Origin: Nephrocerus scutellatus
Taxonomy: Eukaryota > Arthropoda > Insecta > Diptera > Pipunculidae
DNA: 64,000 nt
NCBI GenBank assembly: GCA_947095585.1
Contig: OX352763.1
Coordinates: 67,965,024-68,029,023, forward strand
Reading direction: 5' to 3'
In this document: positions 45,152-57,000 of the stretch, piece after piece
Position numbering within the stretch: the stretch's first letter is position 1
Layout of the letters: each line of letters starts with the position of its first letter
Position numbers and translations under genes: made by a program
Notes under the pieces: model-generated
Told to the model about the DNA's origin: nothing
Seen by the model: the letters and a program-made list of their open reading frames with translations, nothing else
Databases searched by the model: none

Positions 45152-45796
45152 TTAAGGCCAATCGGGGGTTACGGCTGTCATCGGAGTATTTGCTGGTGGT
45201 ACTGAACCATTGAGTAGCGTTAAGCCGTTGAACTGTCGCTGTACAGAAGTTGAGATCGTTTCATTGATGAACGAAGCCAACTCATCCCGAAATGGTCTCT
45301 GCTCTTCGCGAATGGCAGCTTGAACCAACCCTAGGAGTTCTTTCCGTGACATAGGCGAATTATCTTGAGCAGGGAAGCTAGAAGGAGGCGGAGGCCTGTT
45401 TGCCGAAGCAGAATCGTGTGCAGCTGTAGGGCTGGTAAATCTAACGCGCTGGTCCAAGATACTAGAGTCATTCAAAGACCAGTCTACAACATTTCGTTCT
45501 TTGTTTGATCTAGTTGATCTGGCAATCGTGGGAAGCTTCGGTACTGCACCTTTTCCTTTACCTCTCGGAAGCGAACTACCTCGTTGAAGTGCACCACTAG
45601 TTGGAGTCCTTGTTTTGTCCCCACTTATAGTTAGTTGAGACAACTCGCATTTTTGACAACAGTTTGGACATGAATTGGAAGATTTTAACCAGTCAAGTAT
45701 ACAGCTTTCGTGAAAAGTATGATGACACTTGGTCACGACTACCACAAACGGTAAGCCATTAACTCTATTCAGTAAGCCAATAAATGAGAAGTTATC
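45152..45796 (-). CDS. ORF with half RING-H2 finger upstream of gag, copy 1
   Basis: The frame is open from just after a TGA at 45799-45797 to a TAA at 45152 and has no ATG near its start. Residues around 45735-45650 read TKCHHTFHESCILDWL followed by SNSCPNC, which fits ligands 3-8 of a RING-H2 finger (C.H..H..C, then C..C). The first C..C pair is missing. A Ser/Pro-rich region and a helical segment (LLGLVQAAIREEQRPF) follow. The ORF ends 44 bases before the gag ATG, and gag lies in the +1 frame. It may be the N-terminal part of a longer gag, or a decayed piece. Confidence 0.7.
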   Translation of the reverse strand, partial: DNFSFIGLLNRVNGLPFVVVVTKCHHTFHESCILDWLKSSNSCPNCCQKCELSQLTISGDKTRTPTSGALQRGSSLPRGKGKGAVPKLPTIARSTRSNKERNVVDWSLNDSSILDQRVRFTSPTAAHDSASANRPPPPSSFPAQDNSPMSRKELLGLVQAAIREEQRPFRDELASFINETISTSVQRQFNGLTLLNGSVPPANTPMTAVTPDWP

Positions 45797-46809
45797 TCAA
45801 TACGATAAAAAAAATACGATATATGGTTTTATAAGATAAATACGAGAGCAAAAAAAAATCGATACGGAAATATAGCGAATATATATAAGATATGGTTTAA
45901 CAAGACTAATTGAAGTTTCTCCCCAGGTCAGAGTCGGAGGGTTCGTTTGCACCCAAACAAAAAGGTTGAATTATTTCGGGAATAATATCTTTACTTTAAA
46001 ACAGTCTACGTAGTTCTGGACAAGGACTTAAAGTCGATAAAAACGGGCTCATAATAGATATGTAAAACCAAAGGTCGTAATATCTCCACCAAGGAAATTA
46101 TAGGAATCCGAAAAGACATTTCATTGGAGTCAATAAGAATTTAACCGAAGCCTGTCCAGATATAAAATTAATTGCAGGAAATGCTCCTTTCAGCCACCAC
46201 TCAACAATCACGACGAATGAAACGACCGTTGATCTTGGGTCTTCAACTTCCAAAAGAGACGAACAAACTATCGGCGCGTGAATATAACAAAGGCTGACGA
46301 TTTGCATTCCCAATACAAACAAACAAAAATTTTCATCAAGGTTAAAATGATTGAAAAGTAACAACTTTATTTCAGGAAAAAGAAAAATTATCGATCAGGC
46401 ATTGGTTGGGCCCGTGCATCGCTTTTGATTAGTTTAGAACCAAATGGTCTCAGAATTCCAAGAGAAGAGAAATTTTGAGTGAATTCCTACAAGAGGTAAA
46501 CCATCGGAGTCGTACACGTGGTCTTTCCAAGTACCGTCTATTTACCAGTTTTACGGCTGATTTTCGTTATCCACTGCGTCATACGTGCACACCAAATTAA
46601 ACGAACGATTGCCTTTGGTCGATGTTATCAGACAGAGATAAGTCATCGAAGTTCCAAAGGAGACGAACGACTTAATGAAGTGACGAGGACATCGCAAGTT
46701 GACGACTGAATCTCTAACCGAATTAACAGGGGTTAAAATTAGGAAAAAGGGAGACAAGCAAGAGTGTGGAACCCGTAAGGGAAATCAGAAGATACTGAAC
46801 TTCTTTCGG
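45797..46809 (-). other. Array leader, unit 1
   Basis: About 1 kb between PBS and the RING ORF. It has only short frames; the largest minus frame (46364-46098, 88 residues, hydrophobic) is identical in both units, but the units are recent duplicates, so this means little. I looked for the missing RING Cys pair here and did not find it next to a usable splice site. Confidence 0.5.
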
Positions 46810-46827
46810 GCCCCACGTTGGGCGCCA
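46810..46827 (-). other. Array primer binding site, tRNA-Lys type
   Basis: On the minus strand it reads TGGCGCCCAACGTGGGGC, identical to the PBS used with tRNA-Lys1,2 in several retroviruses. It is five bases from the LTR end (46833). This fixes the LTR border and the element orientation. Confidence 0.88.
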
Positions 46828-48110
46828 TTTTATGTAATGTGCAATTGTGTGTGTACTCATTGCGGTGTTCTATTTTCGCGGTATTAGGTAGCCGATGGCA
46901 ATTGCCACCTATAAGCGGAGTGGAGCCTTTTGGCGGGGTGCACGCCTAGCTTTGCGCTTGCCAGCTCGCCGGGATAGAGGGGGGGGTTCTTGCCTTGGGC
47001 CCACACAACCGCCATTACAAAAAAAAAATTTGCGTGCATCAGGAGAGAGAAAAAAAAGGAAGGAAAGGGGAAGGAAGAGAAGGAATCAGATACCAGCGCG
47101 GAAGCTTACCCGGGTAGGTAGGCACGCCCCCTCACGACTCCAGCCTGGGAAGGCCTCATCTATCGACTTATTCGGAGAAATAAAACATTTTTAGGGTTAT
47201 CTTTTCAATGGTAAGTATTAACAAAGTGTTTATTGTATTCGTAATTCAAAGTCATGTGCGGGAATTCAATGGCCTTTATCGTACCATGTGCAATAAGGAT
47301 ATTGCCAATCAAAAATACCAAATAAGGTATTATATCAAACAAATATATTACCAATCAAAAATATCAAATAAGTTATTATATCAAACAAACTGTTATTTAA
47401 GATGTATACTAAAGTTAAGCATATGAATTCTTATGCAGTTACTGTACTATGTGTAACAAGTATACTGCTAATCAAAAATATCAAAGAAAATGGGATGTAC
47501 ATTAAACAAACTGTTATTGAATATATATAGGCTCAAGTTAAGCACATGAATTCTTATACAGTTACTGTACCATGTGCAGTAAGCATACTGCTAATTAAAT
47601 ATATCAAAAATGTAAAGTACAGTAAACAAACGGATATTTAATATATATGCTAAAGTTAAACATATGAATTCCTTTGCAGTTACTGTACCATGTGCAGTAA
47701 GTATACTGCTAATCAAATATATCAAACGGTGAAACATATTAAATAAACTGTTATTAAGTATTTTACTTAAAGTTAAGCATATGAATTCTTATGCAGTTAC
47801 TGTACTATGTGTAACAAGTATACTGCTAATCAAAAATATCAAAGAAAATGGGATGTACATTAAACAAACTGTTATTGAATATATATATAGGCTCAAGTTA
47901 AGCACATGATTTCTCATACAGTTACTGTACCATGTGCAGTCAGCATACTGCTAATTAAATATATCAAAAATGTAAAGCACATTAAACAAACTGTTATTTA
48001 ATATATAACCTAAAGCTAAGCATATGAATTCTTATGCAGCTACAGTACTATGTGTCCTAGGGCCTCTACTACGCCTACGCGCCATCGCGTGCGGTTCCTG
48101 GCAATGAGCT

Positions 48111-49691
48111 TCAGCTCTCTCCAACTCTTCCCCAATTGCCGTGCCTCCTCCTCAACTGTTCTGAGCTACCATCCTGAGATAACGGATTCCATTGCATTGC
48201 GTAGTTTGCTATGGAACTGTCGCCTTTTCGGAGTGTATGACCAATCCACTGCCACTTCCGTCGTTGGATTGTTGTGCCTATTGGTTTCTGACCCGTTCTC
48301 TGGTAAAGATGTTCGTTAGAGATACGGTTAGGCCAGAAAACCCTTAAGGTGTTCCGTAGGCACCTATTTACAAATGTTTGTAATCTTTTTGTGATAGTAG
48401 CGGTCACCTTCCAAGTGCTGCACCCATACAACAGCACAGATTCAACATTTGAGCGGAACAGTCGCAGCTTGGTGTTTAAGCTGATCGCATTGCTTCGTCA
48501 TATCATGGACATCATTCCAAACACCGATTTTGCTTTGCCGATTCGGTTGGCAATGTCCTCTTCGGTTCCACCTTCGGTCGAGACAATACTCCCAAGATAT
48601 TGGAAACTCTCTACTCTCTCTACCGGTTGTCCAGCAATGTTAACATGAGTAACTGAGTTAGTGCCGAGGTTGATGATTTTGGTTTTGGCAGTATTAATCT
48701 TCAAACCCGCAACATTTGCCTCCCTCTCCACATTTGTTGTCATTTGGTGCAGCTCCATAATTCTATGTGAGAGTAAAAAAACGTCGTCAGCGTAATCCAG
48801 ATGTTTGAGTTGAGATGTAAGAGTCCAACGAATTCCTCCGTTTCCAGTAGATAAAGCTGCGCGAAGTACATCGCTAATCACCAACAAAAAAAGTATCGGC
48901 GATAGAATGCAACCTTGTCGTACCCCACTTAGGATCTCGAATTCCTCTGACAGCTTTCCTCTATGCAGCACATGACATTTAGAGCCATCATAGGTTGCTT
49001 TAATAATAGCTATTAGTTTATCGGGTATACCTCTCCTGCGCAAGGCGAGCCAGATAAACTGTCTGTTGACACTGTCAAACGCCTTCTCAAAATCGATGAA
49101 CAGCAGGTGCAGTGGTGACCGGAATTCAACGCACTGTTCAATAATGATCCGCAGGGTGTTTATGTGGTCTACACAGGAGGATCCAGTGCGGAAACCTGCT
49201 TGTTCGGCATCGAGTGTATCTTCCAGATGTTCCTTAATACGTTCAAGTACTACTTTGGCTATTACTTTTGCAACTGCAGGGAGAACGCAAATGCCTCTCC
49301 AGTTTTCGCACTCCATAAGACTACCTTTTTTAGGGAGCATGACAATCATTCCCTTCTTCCACTCTTCGGGGAAACTTTCTACCTCCCAAGCTCTCTCTAC
49401 AAGAGGATATAAAAGCTCTGCTGATGTCGTTGGAGCTGCACGCAGAGGCTCTGCGGGTATACCATCTAGTCCTACCGACTTGTTGTTCTTTAGTGCGTTA
49501 AACGCGGTAGCGATCTCGTCTTTACTGGGAGTTGAGGTGCGAATTCGGTAAATTGTTACTTCCGGCATTTCCGTTTGATTTAGGTGCATATCGTTAGCAA
49601 ATACACGGTTAAGGACCGTAGAGAAATGCTCCTTCCATCGCTTGAGCTGATCCTCATCTGAAACGAGTACGGTACCATCTAGGCCTTTCAC
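48111..49691 (-). pseudogene. RTE reverse transcriptase, copy 1, one nonsense codon
   Basis: The frame 49691-48498 contains VGLDGIPAE, LPKKGSLMECENWRGI, LDAEQAGFRTGSS, FIDFEKAFDSV (first catalytic Asp), GVRQGCILSP and YADDVFLLS (catalytic Asp pair, about 48790), then the thumb (FQYLGSIVS). A TGA at about 48496 interrupts an otherwise continuous frame that goes on to 48111 with VLLYGCSTWK, LQTFVNRCLRNTL and RKWQWIGHTLRK. RTE elements normally keep a Trp near this stop (TGG to TGA), so one base change is the simplest cause. The stop is also in copy 2. Confidence 0.88.
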
Positions 49692-49701
49692 CGGATGTTG
49701 G

Positions 49702-50961
49702 CTAGAGCCTGCTATCGCACCGGCTCACTGCTTCCTCTGCTTCTGAGGCCAGGTTGTTAATATAGTTACGCTTGTCACGCCTTACACTACGCTGCACTTC
49801 TCTCATTTTTCTTCGATACATGGACTCTAGCTCGCTCCTCGCTGCTGCTGGGATATCTACAATACGAGCTTTAAGTAGTTTACGTTCTTCAATCCGCCTC
49901 CAGGTATCTTCGGTAAGCCACGTGCTGTGTCTTGCCTGGCTTCTACCAACAATACTTTCCGCTCCAGATGTGAAAACATTTTTCACAGCCTTCCAATGTT
50001 CCTGGATGGTTGTCGGCAGTGAGCTGCTGATTGCTTCCACTCCTTGCGATAAATGATCCCTTAATTGTTGGCGTACTGAGGGAATCTTTAGCCGGTCGAT
50101 GTTATACCTAGGCATTCGGATGATATTGCGGATTCTATGAACTGATGCAGTACGTAACTGGACAGTAGCTACCATAAGGTGATGATCACGTACCATACCC
50201 ATGTCGGCTCCTCGTCTGTTTCGGACGTCTAACCGACAGCTCCTAAAACGTCTGCTGATCGCCACATGGTCGATTTGGTTGGATGATGATTGCCTGTCAG
50301 TTGACACCCAGCTGACCTTGTGGCAAGTCTTATGCTCAAACATAGTGCCTCCTATAACAAGGTTGTTGGTGTTGCAGAAATCAACAAATCTTTCACCATT
50401 GTCATTTCGTTCGCCGAGGCCGTGCTTCCCAATCACATGCTTGAGACCTTCATTGTCGTTGCCAACCTTGGCATTCAAATCCCCCATCACGATGACGATA
50501 TCTCCGTTCGGCGTTGCGTTGAATACAGCGTTTAGTTGATTGTAGAAGTTGTCCTTTTCATCCTCAGTCGAGGGATTCGTTGGGGCGTAGCACTGTATGA
50601 TCGTGACGCGCCGTACTCTAGTCCGAAATCTGGCCGATATGATCCTATCACTATGCGGGTGCCAGGAAATTAGGCCTCTACGTGCTGTTGGCGTTAGCAG
50701 CAGACCCACTCCAGATTCACGGGTACTGCCGGAGGGTTTGCCAGAGTAGAGTAGCACAGTGTTACACGTTGTGGATTGGTACTCTCCCTCGTCGAACCAT
50801 CTTACTTCACTCACTCCCAGTATGTTCAAATTATATCGAAGAAACTCACGTTCCAGTTGAAGAAATCTGGCATTATGAGGTCCTTCACTCCCAGAGTCAA
50901 GGAGCGTCCTCACATTCCAGAAACCAATCTTAGTCCGGGTACAATAGCCAAAAGTCGTCAT
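49702..50961 (-). pseudogene. RTE endonuclease and linker, copy 1
   Basis: The ATG at 50961 opens a 419-residue frame. Motifs of the apurinic-type endonuclease: FWNVRTLLD (about residue 14), LGVSEVRW (catalytic Glu, about residue 51), QCYAPTN, VMGDLNAKVG (about residue 160), and the final DHHLMVATVQL. This part is intact, 5' of RT as in all RTE elements. The frame ends at a TAG shortly before the RT domain; RT continues in the next frame from 49691. A few residues normally found between the two seem to be missing, so a small deletion is likely. Confidence 0.88.
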
Positions 50962-51999
50962 TATTCGATCATTACTTATCCGATGCGTTGTGTCAGTTTC
51001 AGTAGCGGGTATTTTTCGGTACCGCAGGGTGCTAGCCCACGTTACCTAGACTAAAAACGCTAGACCGTTCGCACTTGCAGTTTTAGCCTACATGTATAAG
51101 GATTTATACACATAGTTGCCCGGGGACCACCACGAGGAGGTAGAGCAAGCACTACATCACGAACTTGATTGTTACGCTACTGGCCCAAACCAAGTTTTGA
51201 GCAGTCAGTAGTTTCCCGATCAATCGCAATGCAGATCCCCCACAGTAACAAGTATACTGCTAATCAAATATATCAAACGGTGAAATATATTAAATAAACT
51301 GTTATTAAGTATTTTATTTAAAGTTAAAAATACGAATCCTTATGCACTTGCTACACTATGTGCAGTAAATGAACTATTGTTCAAATACAACCAGAAAATA
51401 TAATTTAAAATCGAAACGAAAAAAAAACGTCCTACATATTTACTGTAGGGAGTTAATACAGGTACATATTAAACATGTATATAAATAGGTTCATATAATG
51501 TAAGAAAAGGATATATTTTTATATTTTTAAATTTTTTTTTTTTTTTCAAACAATTTAACCCCTGTTCATAGAGAGAGAGAAAAAATCTAGACCAAAGCGG
51601 TCTTTTACTAAAAAGAATGACTTACTTGTAGTCACATCGCTATGTATGTGATGTTTCTTCCTATGCATTTCCACCGGCAGCGTTGTCGACGAACTTGCAA
51701 AGTACCGCTGAAATTTCGGAACGGGTTAGGCAAAAAGGAAATTTTATCAGATTATATCCCTCTCTTTCCCTCTCTATTTGGGATATGTTCCCACCCCTAA
51801 ATAATTTTTTTTTGTTTTTAGATAGACCGAAGTCGTAATTCAAGGCATATGCCGATATACAAAAGTTCAGAATATAACTATCAATTCCTAATTTTTCCTT
51901 TTGGTTAGGTAGGCGGCGATCCTCCTCCTCGATGAGACAGGGGGGGGGGGGTTTCCTGGAGCAATCAATTTTCGCACCAAACGATCAAGTAAGAAGCGA

Positions 52000-52815
52000 T
52001 GAGCTGCACACAATTTTCGCAAAGGAACAATTTTCCAAGCTTCCACGAGCTGCGCTTGATTTTCGTAGAAGAAAACAGTTTTCCAAAGCAACCACGAGCT
52101 GCATTCTATTCTTGCAAAATAACAGTTTTTCCAAGCTTCTGCGAGCTGTTCACAATTTTTGCAAAAAGAACAATTATCACGGCTTCCAGGAGCTGCACCC
52201 GATTTTTGCGACAGAAAATAATTTTCAAATCAGCCACGAGCTGTACAACATGTTCGTAAAAGAAAACAATTATCACGGCTTCCAGGAGCTGCACCCGATA
52301 TTCGTAGAAGAAAACAGTTTTCAAATCAGCCACGAGCTGTACACAATTTTTGCAAAAAGGACAATTTTTCCCAGCTTCTGCGAGCTGTACACAATTTTTG
52401 CAAAAAGAACAATTATCACGCTTCTAGGAGCTGCACCCTATTTTCGTAGAAGAAAACAGTTTTCAAATCAGCCACGAGCTGTACACAATTTTTGCATAAA
52501 GAACCATTATCACAGCTTCCAGGAGCTGCACCCGATTTTTGCGACAGAAAATAATTTTCAAATCAGCCACGAGCTGTACACCATGTTCGTAAAAGAAAAC
52601 AATTATCACGGCTTCCAGGAGCTGCACCCGATTTTCGCGACAGAAAATAATTTTCAAATCAGCCACGAGCTGTACAACATGTTCGTAAAAGAAAACAATT
52701 ATCACGGCTTCCAGGAGCTGCACCTGATTTTCGTAGAAGAAAACAGTTTTCAAATCAGCCACGAGCTTAACGTAAATTTTTCGCAAGTCAAGACCAAACT
52801 TGTAACCAGCCACGA
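52000..52815. repeat. 48-bp tandem array, unit 2 (expanded)
   Basis: About seventeen units against ten in unit 1, the same unit sequence. The plus frame 51932-53023 stays open for 363 residues because each unit adds 16 codons. It includes a short block (FAKRTIFPSFCELYTIF) that suggests local duplication of a few units. Confidence 0.87.
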
Positions 52816-53081
52816 GTTGCGAGCGGCATCGACACGCCAAAAAGAAAAAAAAAATGCAATTCCTAAACTCGACCGTTCGCCTTCAGATCTCCTTTACAAC
52901 TCGCCGTTGCACTTTTTGTTTTCTCTGGTTTTGCGCAAAAAGCATACACAAAATTTCGTTGTGACAACGACTGGTTCTGCTTACCATACATATAGGATGG
53001 TGTGCTTCCATCGTTTCGTTTAGATGTTCATGCAACAGGTTTTTGGCTGAATGCAGGGGGGGGGGTTTATGCAGTTGGTAT

Positions 53082-53560
53082 TGCCTTATTTGGTAAAGAC
53101 AGACAACAAAGAGAATAGGAAGTGTCGCCGCAACCCAAAGCTAAAACGAATATGTATACTGATACTGCACGTACAATATCATTATACGTAAAAATCAATT
53201 GGCATCGCCTGATTTGGCGAGATAGGAAATCATGTGACAAAATGGGATGGGGAGTGACGCCGCAACCCAAAGCTAAAACGAATATATATACTGATACTGC
53301 ACGTACAATATCATTATACGTAAAAATCAATTGGCATCGCCTGATTTGGCGAGATAGGAAATCGTGTGACAAAATGGGATGGGGAGTGACGCCGCAACCC
53401 AAAGCTAAAACGAATATATATATACGATATTTTTACGTGCATAACGTTATCATATATAGAGAAACTAGAGCAATTTGCATCGCCTGATTTGACGAGACAT
53501 GAAATCATGTGACAAAATGGGATGGGGAGTGACGCCGCAACCCAAAGCTACGAAGAATAT
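53082..53560. repeat. About 130-bp tandem repeat, four units
   Basis: Units near 53082, 53206, 53338 and 53479, each with GACGCCGCAACCCAAAGCTA. Unit 1 of the array has two. Confidence 0.85.
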
Positions 53561-54013
53561 ATAAGATAATTTTACATGCGTATTTTCTTATATATAAAAA
53601 AAATCGAAAAGGGTTGCCAGGGGTTTTTAATCGCGAACAAACCAAACCAAGCCAAAGTGTCCGCTACAAAACAGGTTATATGGCGCGAACCGTGTTTAGC
53701 ACTGTATTAGCTGGAAACGGACAACTTATCCGAATTGCCGTCGAAAACTCTAAAATAAAGATTTTAGCCGTTATTAGACACCCAAGCAACGTCCAGGGGA
53801 TATTGCTGAACTAATGGTACTTAATACTTCATGAGATCTTGTTTCTATGAAGTAATAGAAAACTTAAACCAAGGTTTTCCAAACGCAAAACAAATGCAAA
53901 GATATGGTATTCTAGTCGCTATAACAAAAAAAAGGATACTCTTAGATAAAAATACGGCCTTGGCATTCGCAAAAAAAAGGTACGATATCCCATTCGATAA
54001 TAAGAGAATCTAT

Positions 54014-57000
54014 TCAATCATGCGATTTGCACTTCTGCAAATCTTTTGCATGGTATACTCCCATGAGTTTTCCGTGTTCATTTTCCACCTCGTAGTATGC
54101 CGAACCTAATTTCTTTCTTATTTTATTTTTAACAAAAGTTGGAGCTAATTTGGCGCTGAACTTATTACCTGCATTGCTTTGCACAAAGTTACGACTAAAG
54201 ACACTTTCTCCTACGTCGAAGGTGACCGGTCTAGATCGCAAATTGTACCTTCGAGCGTTGTGATCATGGGCCAACTGCATATTTTCTTTCGCCTTTTGTC
54301 TAATTAAACCGACAACATCCTGACGTAGTAACCGAGGATCTTCACCGCTAGATAGCAATTTCAAATTATGAAGCAATTGGTACTCAGAGCCATGGTTAAC
54401 CATATTTTGTCCGAAAACAAGGTAGTAAGGCGAAAATCCCGTCGACTGATTAATAGAGTTTCTAATGGAACATGTTATAGCACTCAGATTCAGGTCCCAT
54501 GACGAGTGATCTTTACCTATATAGGCCCTAATGGACGATAAAATTGTTCGGTTCACTCTCTCAGACGGATTGGCCTGTGGAGAGTAGATGGCAGTACACA
54601 TGTGCGATACCCCGTATTTCGTAAGAAATGACTCAAACAGGTTAGATTTAAATTGGGAGCCATTATCGGACAAGATAGTTTGAGGAACTCCGCAAAAATG
54701 GAAAACATCTTCCTCCAGATAATTACATATGACCGACGAAGTCAACTTCCTGAGAGGTTTCAGAAACGGAAACTTCGTCATATGATCGAGAACAATTAAG
54801 AGCCCTATATTTCCTTGCTTAGATCTAGGGTAAGGCCCCAAGAGATCTATGCATAGCTTTTGGAAGGGTAGGTCTGATGTCAAGGGTTTACCCATTGGTG
54901 GACGAAGAACAGTGTTCGGACTTTTTACGCAACGACAGATTTCGCATTGCGAGACATAGTCTTTGACCTGTTTTGCCATACCCGGCCAAAAGAGGTGACG
55001 ACGAAGTTTCTCAAGCGTTTTGGCGATTCCACAGTGCGCAGATGTTGTTGAATCATGCGCTTGACTCAGGGCTTCAGCCGTCAAACCTTCCGGCACCCAC
55101 AACTTCCACGAATTCGATTCCTGTTCTACATTCCCCGTAGCAGGCTCAGTACGTTTGTATATGTAATTATCGATAACTTTTAGGTCGGGAAATTTGGACT
55201 GGCTATCGCTAATGTTCTTTTTCAATTCGTTGTATCAATTCATTGTATTCGATTCCTGTTCTACATTTCCCGTAGCAGGCTCAGTACGTTTGTATATGTA
55301 ATTATCGATAACTTTTAGGTCGGGAAATTTGGACTGGCTATCGCTAATGTTCTTTTTCAATTCATTGTATCCGGCTGAGGAAAATTGGTCCGAAAACAAA
55401 TCAATGATCGGCCCAACATCTTCTAGCGCATTGACTTCACAACCTTTACGCGACAAGGCGTCAGCGACGACATTTTCTAAACCGCGACGGTGTTTTATTG
55501 AAAAGACGAAACCTTGGAGCTTAAGTGCCCATCGTGCCAATCTGCCGCTGAGATCCTTTTGATTCATCAACCATTGGAGACTAGCATGGTCCGTTATTAT
55601 TGAGAACTCTTGACCTTCGACATAGCAACGGAATTTCTTCACGCTCTGGACAGCTGCAAGACACTCTTGCTCGGTCACTGAGTAATTTCTCTGTGCCTTA
55701 TTCAACTTTTGCGAATAATATGCAATCGGAGCTTCGATGCCTTCATCGTTCAATTGGGCTAGAACGCTTCCGATTCCCCATTGACTTGCATCGCAGACAA
55801 TTGTAAAAGGACGAAAATAATCTGGGGTGGCCAGAATAGGGGCTGTAGTCAGCAACGATTTCAATTCATCAAAAGCAATTTCAGCTTGCGGATTCCATTC
55901 AAACTTTCTACTCTTTTTCAAAAGCTCGGTGAGCGGACAAGTGACAGTCGAAAAGTTAGGAATAAATCGTCTGTACCACCCTGCTAGTCCTAGGAAACGA
56001 CGCATTTGCCGAACAGAGGCGGGGACAGGAAAGTCAGAGATCGCGGTAATCTTATCTGTGTCAGTTTTCAAAGTTCAATTCCCTATAATAAAACCTAAAT
56101 ATTTGACCTCTTTCATGCAAAACTTACTTTTGCGGATGTTGATCGTAAGGCCAGCCTTTTTTTATCAGAAATGCAACTTCTTGTAACAGACACAGATGTT
56201 CGTCGAAAGTTTCAGACAACACGAGCAGATCGTCCAGGTAGACGAAGACTTTTTCACGCAGGATATTCGGAATGACACGATCCATTAACCTTGACATGGT
56301 TTGTGGGGCATTGCACAGTCCAAAAGGCATCACCTTATATTGGTAAAGAGGCCGGTTCGGTACTGTGAACGCAGTCAGGCAACGAGAGTTTTTCTCTAAA
56401 GGTATTTGCCAGAAGGCATCCTTTAGGTCCAAGCTACAAATGAACCTTGCCTTCGGTAGTCGGCTCAGCATGCCATCGATATGAGGCAATGAGTATGCAT
56501 CTTTCAAAGTAACCGAGTTGACTTTGCGGGAATCCAGACACAATCTGACTTTGCCAGGTTTTCTAACTAGAACGACTGGTGAACTCCAAGGATTACTTAA
56601 TTCTTCGATTATTTCTAATTGAAGCATGCGATCGATTTCTTTAAACATTTCCTTTTCCACGTTTGGAGAAATAGGATAAAAGCGTTGTTTAATAGGCTTT
56701 GCGTTGCCGACATCGATTTCATGTTCGATTAGGTTCGTTCTACCTAGTCCTTCTTCTTTGAAAGATGGGAACATCTTCTTGTCGATTTCCAACTTTTGCG
56801 TCTGGATTTCCGACAAGTCGTGCAGAGCCATTTGATCATTCTGGACTGGTTCACTCACGTTAACTTCCGAGATAATATTTGGAGCTAACTGGAAAGCCCT
56901 CCAGAAATCTACCCCCAAGTACAGATTTTGCGATAAGGTTGGCACAAGGAAAAGTTTTAATTTATGCGTTTCTTTGCGAAAAGTAACATCGGTCAAAATA

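Larger units (their letters stand above)
48056..51244 (-). mobile_element. RTE-type LINE inserted in LTR 2
   Basis: A 3.19-kb minus-strand element flanked only by GT (48054-48055 and 51245-51246). It has endonuclease and RT but no ORF1, short ends and no poly(A), as is usual for the RTE clade. The 5' part (51244-50962) is non-coding. Near the 3' end it reads GCGCGTAGGCGTAGTAGAGG. Confidence 0.88.
46833..51749 (-). repeat. Array LTR 2, split by an RTE LINE
   Basis: 46833-48055 and 51247-51749 together match LTR 1 (1,726 versus 1,729 bp with the inferred right border). It carries the same 120-bp satellite (47250-48055 and 51247-51370). The LINE sits in the second C unit, after CAGTACTATGTGT. 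Confidence 0.75.

Noticed and set aside
46098..46364. 88-residue hydrophobic ORF in the array leader, identical in both units
   Set aside because: Identity only reflects the recent tandem duplication; no recognisable domain or signal for translation.
49066..49551. 161-residue plus-strand frame (and its copy at 62351)
   Set aside because: Antisense shadow of the RTE reverse transcriptase.
51932..53023. 363-residue plus-strand frame as a novel repeat protein
   Set aside because: It is the 48-bp array plus flanking LTR-side sequence; both strands are open and unit 1 has only a short version. Kept as a low-interest finding, not as a gene.
53614..54109. Two short plus-strand frames (66 and 92 residues) next to pol
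   Set aside because: No family recognised, and the corresponding frames are broken in unit 1 by small gaps.
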